Below, in pieces: positions 1-8,236 of a stretch of DNA of 64,000 nucleotides. The position numbers and the translations under genes are program-made. The notes beneath the pieces were generated by a model. The model was not told the DNA's origin. It saw only the letters and a program-made list of their open reading frames with translations, and searched no databases. The stretch lies in contig NZ_RJTN01000008.1 in the NCBI RefSeq assembly GCF_005497185.1, forward strand, positions 62,001 to 126,000, read 5' to 3'. The DNA is from Pectobacterium polonicum (GTDB lineage: Bacteria; Pseudomonadota; Gammaproteobacteria; Enterobacterales; Enterobacteriaceae). Numbering within the stretch: position 1 is the first letter of the stretch; every line of letters begins with the position of its first letter.

Positions 1-701
1 ATGGAGAAGATACGGCCGATAATCGCAGAGCGGCGGGCGATACGCGAGGTGTAAATCGCCAGCACCATGCCGAAGAAGGTGCAGCCGATACCGACGGCAA
101 CCGACAGCAGGAATGAGTTCCAGATCACCCGTAAGATATGCGCCTGACCCAAAATCTGCATAAATGACAGCGGCGCGAACTCACCGCTGTCGTTGGTGAA
201 CATCGGGATGAAGATGGCGATGCTGGGGTAAAGGATAAAGACGCCAATCAGCGCGATGATGCTGATGAGCGAGCCGATGACGAAGCGATCGCCACCCAGC
301 CAGTCCAGTCTGGATAGCGCCAGCGTAATAATCGCACTCAGCGCGACAAACAGCGCGATAGTGCCATAGCCCATTCCGCGTCCTTCAACCGTGGCACTGA
401 TGACCACGAAAAGGGCACAGAACAACGCGTAAGCTGCATCAAAACGGTGGCGGCCACGCTGTTCCCGACCGGGCGTCAGCAGCGGACGCGCCAGCAACCC
501 TACTGGGAGCAGGAACCACAGCAGGCTGATATTCAGGCTCGACCAGCTGTAGGCCGCCAGCAGTTCATCGCGTGAGGCATCCAACAGGCCGTAATCCAGG
601 CTCCACGCTGGCAGCAGCAAAAAGGTTGCTGCAATCAGCGCCAGCCACAGGAAAACGGGGTCCCGCTTAGGCGTTGGTGAAAGAGTTAGTGTGTGTGACA
701 T
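1..701 (-). CDS. afuB: AfuB-type ABC transporter permease, N-terminal part (runs off the window)
   Basis: This is an inner-membrane permease of the FbpB/AfuB class, read from an ATG at 699-701 with the reading frame still open at base 1, so only about 233 residues are visible. Several long hydrophobic segments alternate with short loops, and the order binding protein then permease on one strand is that of an ABC importer. AfuB proteins are usually long fused permeases of roughly 690 residues, so most of the gene should lie outside the window. Its place behind uhpABC and afuA suggests import of phosphorylated sugars rather than iron. That substrate is inferred from context and from what is known of AfuABC. 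Confidence 0.8.
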   Translation of the reverse strand, partial: MSHTLTLSPTPKRDPVFLWLALIAATFLLLPAWSLDYGLLDASRDELLAAYSWSSLNISLLWFLLPVGLLARPLLTPGREQRGRHRFDAAYALFCALFVVISATVEGRGMGYGTIALFVALSAIITLALSRLDWLGGDRFVIGSLISIIALIGVFILYPSIAIFIPMFTNDSGEFAPLSFMQILGQAHILRVIWNSFLLSVAVGIGCTFFGMVLAIYTSRIARRSAIIGRIFS

Positions 702-809
702 GATGGTTCCCTGGTGCGTGCAAGTTTTATAAAGTTGTTTTATGAGATTGAATCGTCACAGGTATTGGTTGGTGAGTAATATTGAGTAATGGTTAATTAG
801 CGATGCTGA

Positions 810-848
810 GAACACGGCGTTAGGCGAGTAAGCTTTGTCGCCGTGTTC
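810..848 (-). other. Hairpin between afuA and afuB
   Basis: A perfect 10-bp inverted repeat (GAACACGGCG at 810-819 and its complement at 839-848) with a 19-nt loop lies just after the afuA stop. No T-run follows on the minus strand, so it looks more like an mRNA-stabilising or attenuating structure between a binding-protein gene and its permease gene than a full terminator. Confidence 0.5.
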
Positions 849-887
849 CCGTTATTTTTGCAATCAATGAAGGTCAATGAATCGAGA

Positions 888-1922
888 TTATTGGCCCATT
901 TTGACTTCGTTAACCCACTTGGAAATCAGCTCTTTACGCACGTCTGCCGCGCCGTATTTGTCCATGTCGTAGTTGATCAGTTTCAGATCCTGCAACTTCA
1001 GCGACAGCGGAGAGGCTTCGGCGGTGGTGTTGGTCAGAATCTGGTAGGACTGGCCTTTCTTCCAGGAGAGTTCCTGTGCTTCTTTTGACAGCGCCCAGTC
1101 AACGAACAGCTTGGCGTTATCCATATTGCGCGCGCCTTTCAGGATGCTGACGCCGCCAATTTCATAGCCGGTGCCTTCACACGGGGAGATCAGCGTCAGC
1201 GGTGCGCCTTTCTCTTTTTCCAGCGAGTAGTCATGCAGGAAGCCGATGCCGATAGCGGTTTCGCCACGTGCGGCGTTACGTGCCGGGGCAATACCGGACT
1301 TGGTGTACTGCGACACGTTGGCATTCAGTTTTTTCAGGTAATCAAAGGCCTGATCCTGACCCCACAACTGGGAGAAGGTCGCCAGTGCGGTATAGGCCGT
1401 ACCGGAACTTTGTGGGTCAGCAATCTGAATTTCGCCTTTGTAGACCGGATTGGTCAGATCTTTCCAGCACTGTGGCACTGGCAGGTTTTTCTCTTTCAGG
1501 CGATCGGTGTTAACGCCGAAGCCGAGGATGCCGACGTAAATGGCAGACGAGTAGTTGCCTTTACGTTTGGCCGGATCGCGGAACTGCGGCATGATCTGCT
1601 CAAGGTTTTTAGACTGATAGGGCTCCAGTAATTCCATTTCACCTGCTTGGGATTGCGGGTCCAGCGTGCCGCCGTACCAGACGTCAGCCTGTGGGTTCTT
1701 TCTCTCCGCATCGATTTTTGCCAGCGTGCTGCCTGCACTGTTGCGGAGGAATGAGACTTTGACGTTGTGTTTTTCGCCGAAGGCTTTCGTCTCTTCCTCG
1801 CAGAAGGTGTTGGTTGCACCACAGTAAACCACTAACCGCCCTTCGGCCCGAGCAGTGGTGGTGGTGACGGCAGCAACGGTCAGTCCAGCGGCGATGAGGG
1901 TCGTTAAGGTACTCAGTTTCAT
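888..1922 (-). CDS. afuA: Periplasmic hexose-phosphate binding protein AfuA
   Basis: This is a 344-residue periplasmic binding protein of the FbpA-like family with a signal peptide cleaved near residues 24-26 (ARA). It was long annotated as ferric-iron binding, but AfuA of enteric pathogens has been shown to bind glucose-6-phosphate and related sugar phosphates. A His230-Asp231 pair and Glu249 sit where, from memory, the sugar-contacting residues of AfuA lie. It follows uhpC by 37 nt and has a good ribosome site (AAGGAA), so it is probably cotranscribed with the uhp genes. The gene context (UhpABC sensor upstream, permease downstream) supports the sugar-phosphate role; the exact substrate is inferred. 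Confidence 0.85.
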   Translation of the reverse strand: MKLSTLTTLIAAGLTVAAVTTTTARAEGRLVVYCGATNTFCEEETKAFGEKHNVKVSFLRNSAGSTLAKIDAERKNPQADVWYGGTLDPQSQAGEMELLEPYQSKNLEQIMPQFRDPAKRKGNYSSAIYVGILGFGVNTDRLKEKNLPVPQCWKDLTNPVYKGEIQIADPQSSGTAYTALATFSQLWGQDQAFDYLKKLNANVSQYTKSGIAPARNAARGETAIGIGFLHDYSLEKEKGAPLTLISPCEGTGYEIGGVSILKGARNMDNAKLFVDWALSKEAQELSWKKGQSYQILTNTTAEASPLSLKLQDLKLINYDMDKYGAADVRKELISKWVNEVKMGQ

Positions 1923-1959
1923 GATGTGTTCCTTTATAGGTGTCTATCTGTTGTTATTG

Positions 1960-3285
1960 CTATTTTGATGTCATCAAACGTTCCCGGCGGCTGACACCTG
2001 CCATCAGCAGCGGCATCAGTAACAGTCCGATGCAGGCTGAAGCCAACGCCAGCAGGGTAAAAAATCCCGACCATCCGTAGTGTTGCAGCACTTGTGCTAG
2101 CGGCCAGCCCGCCAGCGCTGCCCCCAGATAGGCAAACAACGCCAGAAAACCTGTCACCGTGCCTGCGGCATCCTTATGGCTGTATTCCGTCGCAGCCAGA
2201 CCAATCAACATCTGTGGTCCAAAAACAAAAAAACCGATACTGAAGAAACAGGCCGCGAGCAGTGAATAGTGGTGAATCGGTGCCAGCCACAGCGCGGTCA
2301 TGGTTAAAAACAGCCCTAATGCAAACAGCAAAATCATCGGTGCGCGTTGACCACGAAACAGCAGGTCTGAACCCCAGCCGGCAAACAGCGCCCCCATCAA
2401 TCCGCCCAGTTCAAACAGCGACAGCGTGGCATTCGCGCTAAGCAGGTTGAAACCGTGACTCTCCGACAGCCAGATGTTCCCCCAGTCATTCAGTGCGATG
2501 CGAATCAGGTACACCAGAATGTAGGAAACCCCAAGCAGCCAGATGGTACGGTTCCGCAAAATCGCATCGCGCAGAATCTGGCGCATCGGCATCGGTGGGC
2601 TCTGTTGCTCCTGACGCAACTCCAGCGCATCGCGCCGCCACTGGCCGACACTTGGCAACCCCTGTTGCTGCGGCTTGTCGCACAGCTGCCAGCACAGCCA
2701 CAGACCAATCACAATACCGATGATGCCCGGCACCAGCAGCGCCGCCTGCCATCCCCATTCGGAGGCCAGATAGCCCGCCAGCAGGGGAACCGCCGCACCG
2801 CCGATGTTGATCGACGTATTCCAGCATCCCCACCAGAGGCCGCGTTCATTACGTGAATACCAACTGCTCAGCAGTCTGGCGCAAGGCGGCCAACCCCAGC
2901 CCTGAAAGAACCCATTCAGCGCCCAGACAATCAGCAAACCTGTGAGCGACTGGCAGTACATGAACAGAATGTTCAGCACGCCGGTAATCATCAGCCCGAC
3001 GCCCATAAACCAGCGCACCTGACTGCGATCGCACACGATGCCGGAAATAAATTTGGATGCGCCGTAACAGAGATAAAACAGCGTCCCCAGCAGACCGATA
3101 TCACCTTTGCTTAACCCTAATTCCAACTGCATCACCGGCATGACGAAGTTGATGCTTTTACGCGTTAGGTAAAACGTGGCGTACCCGATGACCATGGAAA
3201 TCAGCAACCGTGGTCGCCAGTAGCGATAACGTTGGCTGATTTGTGTTGGTGAAAGCTGTCCCGGTGGAAACATGGGTGCCTGCAT
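1960..3285 (-). CDS. uhpC: Hexose-phosphate sensor/transporter-like regulator UhpC
   Basis: This 441-residue membrane protein of the major facilitator superfamily (GlpT/UhpT branch) has twelve predicted hydrophobic segments. In the known UhpABC system UhpC senses external glucose-6-phosphate and controls the kinase UhpB, and transports poorly itself. Family sequence such as FYLTRKSINFVMP near the N-terminus and the order uhpA, uhpB, uhpC on one strand identify it. The start at 3285 has a GGAG site six bases upstream. No uhpT is adjacent; afuAB occupies the position of the transporter gene. It could itself be an active transporter, but the operon order favours the sensor role. Confidence 0.9.
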   Translation of the reverse strand: MQAPMFPPGQLSPTQISQRYRYWRPRLLISMVIGYATFYLTRKSINFVMPVMQLELGLSKGDIGLLGTLFYLCYGASKFISGIVCDRSQVRWFMGVGLMITGVLNILFMYCQSLTGLLIVWALNGFFQGWGWPPCARLLSSWYSRNERGLWWGCWNTSINIGGAAVPLLAGYLASEWGWQAALLVPGIIGIVIGLWLCWQLCDKPQQQGLPSVGQWRRDALELRQEQQSPPMPMRQILRDAILRNRTIWLLGVSYILVYLIRIALNDWGNIWLSESHGFNLLSANATLSLFELGGLMGALFAGWGSDLLFRGQRAPMILLFALGLFLTMTALWLAPIHHYSLLAACFFSIGFFVFGPQMLIGLAATEYSHKDAAGTVTGFLALFAYLGAALAGWPLAQVLQHYGWSGFFTLLALASACIGLLLMPLLMAGVSRRERLMTSK

Positions 3286-3374
3286 GGGGTTCTCCGTCGC
3301 GTTGAGAGAAGAGTAGGGGGATGTGAATTAAAAAGGATGAGACAAGGTTTTAGGTGGCTAGGAATAATTCCTAG

Positions 3375-4952
3375 CTAATCGTCTTTTTGTTTAAATTTTG
3401 TGGGCAGGTTAACAATTATGTGCGTACCGCGCGGCGTGGCAGATTCGCTAAGGATGGCAGCTTTTACCAGCCAGTGACCGCCCAGCGCCTGTACACGCTC
3501 CTCGATACCTCGCAGGCCGAAACCACCGCCTGTTGGATTCGGACTGTCTTTTTGTGCGATGCCCACACCGTTATCAATGACGTCGAGCGTAATCAGGTCA
3601 TCCTGCTGGGAAAGCCGAACGGTAATTTGCGTGGCGCTGGCGTGCTTGTTGATATTGTTAAGCAGTTCCTGCACCAGCCGATAAAGCGTGAAAACCACCA
3701 CGTCATCATGTGGCGGCGTGGGAAGCTGATAATCCAGTTGAAACTGGATGCCGCGAGCCGAGAAGGCAAACTCATCCGCCAGATGATGCAGCGCTTTATC
3801 TAACACCATTTCATCCAGCACCGGCGGGCGCAGCTGGCGCAGCAATTGGCGCGTGGTGTGATGGATACGCCGCGACAGCTCACTGATTTGCCCGGCGGCA
3901 TGCTGGGCGGCATCGGCAGGTGCGCTGTGTTTCACCAGCATGGCCTGAATCTGAATCGCGGTGATGTTTTGGCCGATGTCATCGTGCAGTTCGCGCGCGA
4001 TATCTTTGCGTACCGCCTCTTCGGTGTGGATGATGCGTTCCATAAGTCGCCGCCGGGTTTTCAACTCCTGCTCCAACTGGTGGCGGTAGCGCTGGAGCCG
4101 CTGTGCCAGCTGTTGCTGACGGCTTATCGCGATCCCCAGCCCAATGCCGAGTAGCGCCTGCGTGGAGAGAAAGAGTTCCAGTTCGCGCAGATCGTCGAAA
4201 GCACCGCTTACCTGACGCGTGACGGCAATCATCAGGCTGCCGAGCACGGCGGAAAGCACGCCGCCTTGCCAGCCGAATTTATACGCCATCACCACGTTGG
4301 GCAGAAAAACGAAGATCAACAGCAGCCGTTCCATCTCAGGTGTGAACGTCATTTGCAGGCAAACGCCGATAGAAAAAAACAGCGAGCACCAAATCAGCAG
4401 CGAGGTACGCAGCGGCGGATCGGGGATCTCCTGTGCCAGCAGCGTCTGCAAGTGCTGCTGCTTGATGTATTCGTACAGCAAATAGATGAACGGAATCAGC
4501 AGGACGCCGCCGGTAAAGGTCGCCAGCAGCGTTTGTGTCAGCTGCGAATGTAGCCAGGGGCCGATAGCGATGCCATGCAGAATGGTATTGAGCGTCAGTG
4601 CAGCCAGTAATAGCAGGAGTCGCTGCCAATAAAGCGTATAGCGATACCAAATTTTATGCGTGATGATGGCCGGAATCAGGCTAAGGAATGGGGAAAGTAG
4701 CAGCAACGAACGCGTCATGAGCTGTTCGCTGATAAGCCAGCTCTGGATGGCGATTTCCGCAAGTAGCAAGGTCGGCCAGTATTTGCGCGGCAGCAAAATC
4801 ATCAGCGCCAAGCGCAGCCCTTGTGGTAACAGCAGAGCGGCCTGCTGGCCGTTGTTGCTCAAATAGAAACTGATGGTCCACAGCGCCAGCCAAATCAGGC
4901 TATAGAAAAAGGCCAGAAACAGCGTCATGCCGATGACGTGCAGGCGGCGCAT
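3375..4952 (-). CDS. uhpB: Sensor histidine kinase UhpB
   Basis: This is a 525-residue membrane histidine kinase. The first 280 residues contain about eight hydrophobic segments of the MASE1 type and are followed by a short coiled region. The HisKA_3 motif ARELHDDIGQN places the phosphorylated histidine at residue 323, and the C-terminal ATPase domain contains N and G boxes (NNINKHA, DNGVGI, GFGLRGIEER). It is slightly longer than the 500 residues of the E. coli protein. The gene starts three bases after the uhpA stop, indicating translational coupling. Together with UhpC it should sense extracellular sugar phosphate and phosphorylate UhpA. Confidence 0.92.
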   Translation of the reverse strand: MRRLHVIGMTLFLAFFYSLIWLALWTISFYLSNNGQQAALLLPQGLRLALMILLPRKYWPTLLLAEIAIQSWLISEQLMTRSLLLLSPFLSLIPAIITHKIWYRYTLYWQRLLLLLAALTLNTILHGIAIGPWLHSQLTQTLLATFTGGVLLIPFIYLLYEYIKQQHLQTLLAQEIPDPPLRTSLLIWCSLFFSIGVCLQMTFTPEMERLLLIFVFLPNVVMAYKFGWQGGVLSAVLGSLMIAVTRQVSGAFDDLRELELFLSTQALLGIGLGIAISRQQQLAQRLQRYRHQLEQELKTRRRLMERIIHTEEAVRKDIARELHDDIGQNITAIQIQAMLVKHSAPADAAQHAAGQISELSRRIHHTTRQLLRQLRPPVLDEMVLDKALHHLADEFAFSARGIQFQLDYQLPTPPHDDVVVFTLYRLVQELLNNINKHASATQITVRLSQQDDLITLDVIDNGVGIAQKDSPNPTGGGFGLRGIEERVQALGGHWLVKAAILSESATPRGTHIIVNLPTKFKQKDD

Positions 4953-4955
4953 GAT

Positions 4956-5585
4956 TTATTTTCCAGCCAGCAGTTGGTGTTGCAGCGCAAAGTGCACCAG
5001 CTCTACCGTGGATTCACACTGTAATTTACTGAGAATATTGGCGCGGTGAACGTGAACGGTCTTATGGCTGAGTTCGAGCTGTTCAGCGATGCTTTTCACA
5101 CTAATCCCGTTGATCAGCAGGCTGAATATTTCCCGCTCGCGTGGGGTCAGCGCCAGTAGCTCTTTCGGTGGCTGCTGTTGATGGCGAATGGCGTGCAGTG
5201 CATCGGCGCAGAGATAAAGGCCGCCACTGCTGACCACGCGAACCGCCTGCACTAACTCTTCAGGGCCGCAGCGCTTCGTGAGATAGCCGCCCGCGCCCGC
5301 GTCCAGCGCGCTTTGTACAAACGCCGTGGTGTCATAGATGCTCAGAATAATGGCGCGAAAATTGGGGCGCTGTTGACGCAAACGAGTTAATAACGACAGG
5401 CCGCTTTCGTCCGGCATGGCGATATCAATCACGGCCACATCAATCGGCTGTTTGAGTAGATGGGGCCACGCCTGCGCCGCCGAAGCATATTGTCCAACGA
5501 CCTGAATATCATTCTCTAATGTCAGAAGTTGTGCAAAGCCAGACCGTACAACGATGTGATCGTCAACCAAAGCCACATTAATCAT
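4956..5585 (-). CDS. uhpA: Response regulator UhpA
   Basis: This is a 209-residue NarL/FixJ-type response regulator. The start MINVALVDDH at 5585 was chosen because it matches the N-terminus of E. coli UhpA; a longer frame reaching 5696 would run into a repeat element. Asp8, Asp9 and the phospho-acceptor Asp54 are present in the receiver domain, and a LuxR helix-turn-helix occupies about residues 145-205 with the typical KTVHVHRANI segment. It is expected to activate the sugar-phosphate transporter genes, which here are probably afuAB and whatever lies beyond the window edge. The ribosome site is weak. Confidence 0.92.
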   Translation of the reverse strand: MINVALVDDHIVVRSGFAQLLTLENDIQVVGQYASAAQAWPHLLKQPIDVAVIDIAMPDESGLSLLTRLRQQRPNFRAIILSIYDTTAFVQSALDAGAGGYLTKRCGPEELVQAVRVVSSGGLYLCADALHAIRHQQQPPKELLALTPREREIFSLLINGISVKSIAEQLELSHKTVHVHRANILSKLQCESTVELVHFALQHQLLAGK

Positions 5586-6081
5586 GGTTTCGCCGTGTGA
5601 ATTCAAAGTCATCAAAACGTCATAATGCGGGGGAATGCAGAGGCGAGCAATAGCAGATAAGCAAAATGGAATCGGCTTAACAGATATATCCGTCATACTT
5701 CAAGCTGCTTGTGCGTTGGCAATACTCGGCTCCTCTCTGAGCCTCGCCCTGAAGGGCCGCCGTAAACGGCGTTCAAATTGGCTGAGCCAATTTGTCCTTA
5801 CTCACCCCAGTCACTTACTTGTGTAAGCTCCTGGGGATTCGTGCGGTTGCCGCGTTACAAGGCTATAAATGAGCCTCGCCCTAAAGGGCCAACGCTCTGC
5901 GTTGTTCAAAACGCTAACGTTTTGTCACGCAACTCGAATTATTTAGGATATATATCACTCTTTATTGATTGAATAATGAAATGCATATTCATAGAACGCG
6001 GAGTTATTTGACTCGGTGAATTATGGAGCGTTACTGTTTTTCTCTTTAAATCAATACAGTTACGATATCAGGTAAACCAGA
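5586..6081. other. Divergent uhpA-nlpA intergenic region
   Basis: This 496-base region separates the divergent uhpA and nlpA genes. About 270 bases of it are the intergenic repeat listed separately. The remaining flanks, about 100 bases before uhpA and 125 before nlpA, must hold both promoters. I did not find convincing operators. Confidence 0.6.
5685..5955 (+). repeat. Modular intergenic repeat, copy A (about 270 bp)
   Basis: One of five related elements in the window. It begins with CGTCATACTTCAAGCTGC and ends with GCAACTCGAATTATTTAGG; the two ends are imperfect inverted repeats of each other. The interior contains the palindromic AACGCTAACGTTTTG module and the GAGCCTCGCCCT and AAAGGGCC modules seen in the other copies. 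No protein-coding content is credible. Confidence 0.85.
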
Positions 6082-6897
6082 ATGATGAAGAAATGGCGTA
6101 TAGCGCTGGTGGCGGGAATGGTCACAGCGGCGATGGCATTGACTGCGTGTGATAATGCAGGCAATTCTGCTAATCATATTAAAGTCGGTGTGATTAATGG
6201 CGCGGAACAGGACGTTGCTGACGTCGCGAAGAAAGTGGCAAAAGAAAAATATAATCTTGAGGTTGAGCTGGTGGGGTTCAGCGGTTCACTCTTGCCGAAC
6301 GAGGCGACGGATAAAAGCGATCTGGATGCGAACGTCTTTCAGCATCGTCCTTTCCTCGAACAGCAAAATCGCGAACACGGTTATAAGCTAGTGGCGGTAG
6401 GAAATACCTTCGTTTTCCCGATGGCGGGTTATTCGAAGAAAATTAAAAATATCAACGATTTGAAAGACGGCGATACCATTGCGATTCCTTTTGACCCAAC
6501 CAATCTGGGGCGAGCGTTGCTGCTACTGCAAAAGACCGGATTAATTACTCTAAAACCTGACACGGGCTTATTGCCGACGGTGCTGGATATCACGACGAAT
6601 CCACACAACCTGCGTATTATGGAAGTGGAAGGGGCACAGTTGCCGCGTTTGTTAGACGACCCGCAAGTGACGGTAGCCATTATTAGTACGACCTATATTC
6701 AGCAAACAGGCTTAACGCCAACGAAAGACGGTATTTTTATTGAAGATAAAGAATCACCGTATGTGAATATTATTGTGACGCGTGAAAATAACAAAGAGGC
6801 GGAAAACGTCAAAAAGTTTATTCAGGCCTATCAGTCTGATGAAGTTGAACAGGCTGCAAACCGTATTTTCAATGGTGGTGCGGTAAAAGGTTGGTAA
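6082..6897 (+). CDS. nlpA: Inner-membrane lipoprotein NlpA (MetQ family)
   Basis: This is a 271-residue lipoprotein of the MetQ/NlpA substrate-binding family. A lipobox LTAC places the modified cysteine at residue 23, and Asp24 after it is the classic signal for retention in the inner membrane. Long stretches such as IKVGVINGAEQDV and LANVFQHRPFLEQ-type sequence match E. coli NlpA. No metN or metI gene is nearby, so it is an orphan binding protein, as nlpA is in E. coli, where it supports methionine import. A second ATG at 6085 is an equally possible start. Confidence 0.9.
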   Translation: MMKKWRIALVAGMVTAAMALTACDNAGNSANHIKVGVINGAEQDVADVAKKVAKEKYNLEVELVGFSGSLLPNEATDKSDLDANVFQHRPFLEQQNREHGYKLVAVGNTFVFPMAGYSKKIKNINDLKDGDTIAIPFDPTNLGRALLLLQKTGLITLKPDTGLLPTVLDITTNPHNLRIMEVEGAQLPRLLDDPQVTVAIISTTYIQQTGLTPTKDGIFIEDKESPYVNIIVTRENNKEAENVKKFIQAYQSDEVEQAANRIFNGGAVKGW

Positions 6898-6920
6898 TGA
6901 TAATAATGTGATAATTATAA

Positions 6921-6950
6921 CGCCGCCATTTTTGCTAAAAGATGGCAGCG
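6921..6950 (+). terminator. Stem-loop downstream of nlpA
   Basis: An imperfect inverted repeat of about 13 bp (one mismatch, one GT pair) follows the nlpA stop by 23 bases, with an AT-rich but not T-only tail. It is a likely weak terminator. Confidence 0.5.
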
Positions 6951-6996
6951 TATTAATTGAAGGTTGAATTATTCGCAAGGTTGTTTTTTTATTAAA

Positions 6997-7077
6997 CTCG
7001 ATTAATAAGCATAATGAAATCCTTTATATACAATTTTTAATTGTCGGAGGCACCTTATTTAGTCTCGATTAAATAAG
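6997..7077 (+). promoter_or_regulatory. Paired repeats upstream of pnlA (candidate operator)
   Basis: CTCGATTAATAAG at 6997 recurs as CTCGATTAAATAAG at 7064, 67 bases apart. The second copy also forms a perfect 8-bp inverted repeat (CTTATTTA at 7054-7061 and TAAATAAG at 7070-7077). Known pnlA genes are induced by DNA damage through RdgA and RdgB. That these repeats bind RdgB is only a guess. Confidence 0.4.
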
Positions 7078-7122
7078 ACGCTGGAAGACATTATTATTCA
7101 CTCATTGTAAAAAGGAATATTT

Positions 7123-8067
7123 ATGGCTTATCCAACAACGAATCTTACTGGGATTATTGGTTTTGCAAAAGCAGCGAATGTTACTGGAGGAACAGGTGGT
7201 AAAGTTGTGACGGTAAATTCTCTGGCAGATTTTAAATCAGCTGTGAGCGGTTCCACAAAAACCATCGTAGTGCTGGGTGCATCGTTGAAAGCATCAGCAT
7301 TAACCAAAGTCGTATTTGGCAGTAATAAAACCATTGTCGGTTCTTTCGGTGGGGCTAATGTGCTGACCAATATCCACCTGCGTGCTGATAGCAGCTCGGC
7401 TAACGTCATTTTCCAGAATCTGGTTTTTAAACATGATGTCTCCATCAAGGATAATGATGATATTCAACTGTATTTGAACTACGGTAAAGGCTATTGGGTG
7501 GATCACTGCTCATGGCCGGGACATTCGTGGAGTGATAGTGATGGCAGCCTCGATAAACTGATTTATATCGGTGAGAAAGCGGATTACGTCACGATCAGTA
7601 ACTGCTTATTCTCAAATCATAAATATGGTTGTATTTTTGGCCATCCGGCAGATGACAATAATAGCGCATACAATGGCTACCCACGTTTGACCATCTGCCA
7701 CAACTATTACGAAAATATTCAGGTTCGTGCACCTGGCCTGATGCGTTATGGTTATTTCCATGTCTTCAACAACTACGTCAACAAATTCAACCTGGCCTTT
7801 ACGGTCGCGCAGAATGCTAATGTAATTTCTGAGCGTAACGTATTTGGTACTGGTGCGGAAAAGAAAGGCATGGTTGATGATAAAGGCAACGGCTCAACCT
7901 TTACGGATAATGGCAGTTCCCCGGCGGCCGTAGCGAGCAAATCACCTGCGGCGAAATGGACGGCATCATCTAACTATTCATACAGTTTGATGACCACCGC
8001 GGCGGCTAAATCCTGGGTTGTTTCTAATGCGGGAGCGCAAAATAGTGCGCTCAAATTTCCATCGTAA
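7123..8067 (+). CDS. pnlA: Pectin lyase PnlA
   Basis: This is a 314-residue pectin lyase of polysaccharide lyase family 1 that cleaves methyl-esterified pectin by beta-elimination in plant cell walls. The sequence matches my memory of Pectobacterium carotovorum PnlA almost throughout. WVDHCSW at residues 125-131 and the catalytic arginine Arg202 in QVRAPGLMR are present. There is no signal peptide, which is also true of the known PnlA. An AAGGA ribosome site precedes the ATG. In P. carotovorum the gene is switched on by DNA damage through RecA, RdgA and RdgB; the regulators are not in this window. This gene is the best single clue to the host genus. Confidence 0.95.
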   Translation: MAYPTTNLTGIIGFAKAANVTGGTGGKVVTVNSLADFKSAVSGSTKTIVVLGASLKASALTKVVFGSNKTIVGSFGGANVLTNIHLRADSSSANVIFQNLVFKHDVSIKDNDDIQLYLNYGKGYWVDHCSWPGHSWSDSDGSLDKLIYIGEKADYVTISNCLFSNHKYGCIFGHPADDNNSAYNGYPRLTICHNYYENIQVRAPGLMRYGYFHVFNNYVNKFNLAFTVAQNANVISERNVFGTGAEKKGMVDDKGNGSTFTDNGSSPAAVASKSPAAKWTASSNYSYSLMTTAAAKSWVVSNAGAQNSALKFPS

Positions 8068-8150
8068 TCGTTGAACGTATATTGAATGACGTTCCAGTAT
8101 GCGCAGTATTTCACTGTGAAGTGAAATGCATTAAATACTGAGTCTATCGC

Positions 8151-8192
8151 ACTATGCCACTCGGCGAATTTGTTAATGCCGAGTGGCATAGT
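8151..8192. terminator. Perfect 15-bp stem-loop between convergent genes
   Basis: ACTATGCCACTCGGC at 8151-8165 pairs exactly with 8178-8192 around a 12-nt loop. It lies between the convergent pnlA and racemase genes and could serve both strands, although no long T-run follows on either side. Confidence 0.65.
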
Positions 8193-8236
8193 TATTGGTT
8201 AATGTTCAACGCAATATAATAGGTTCGTTCAAAAAA

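Noticed and set aside
843-1088. Open frame on the plus strand opposite afuA
   Set aside because: It lies inside a well-supported gene on the other strand, has no family similarity and a composition typical of a shadow frame. Many similar frames opposite other genes were dropped for the same reason.
888-1922. Reading the binding protein as a ferric-iron transporter component
   Set aside because: The linked uhpABC genes and the AfuA-like residues favour sugar phosphate. Iron cannot be fully excluded without binding data.
5586-5696. N-terminal extension of UhpA to 5696
   Set aside because: The extra 37 residues have no counterpart in E. coli UhpA and reach into the repeat; the start at 5585 gives the family N-terminus.
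5635-5972. Two overlapping plus-strand frames of about 63 residues upstream of uhpA
   Set aside because: They consist largely of repeat copy A, have no ribosome site and no resemblance to proteins.
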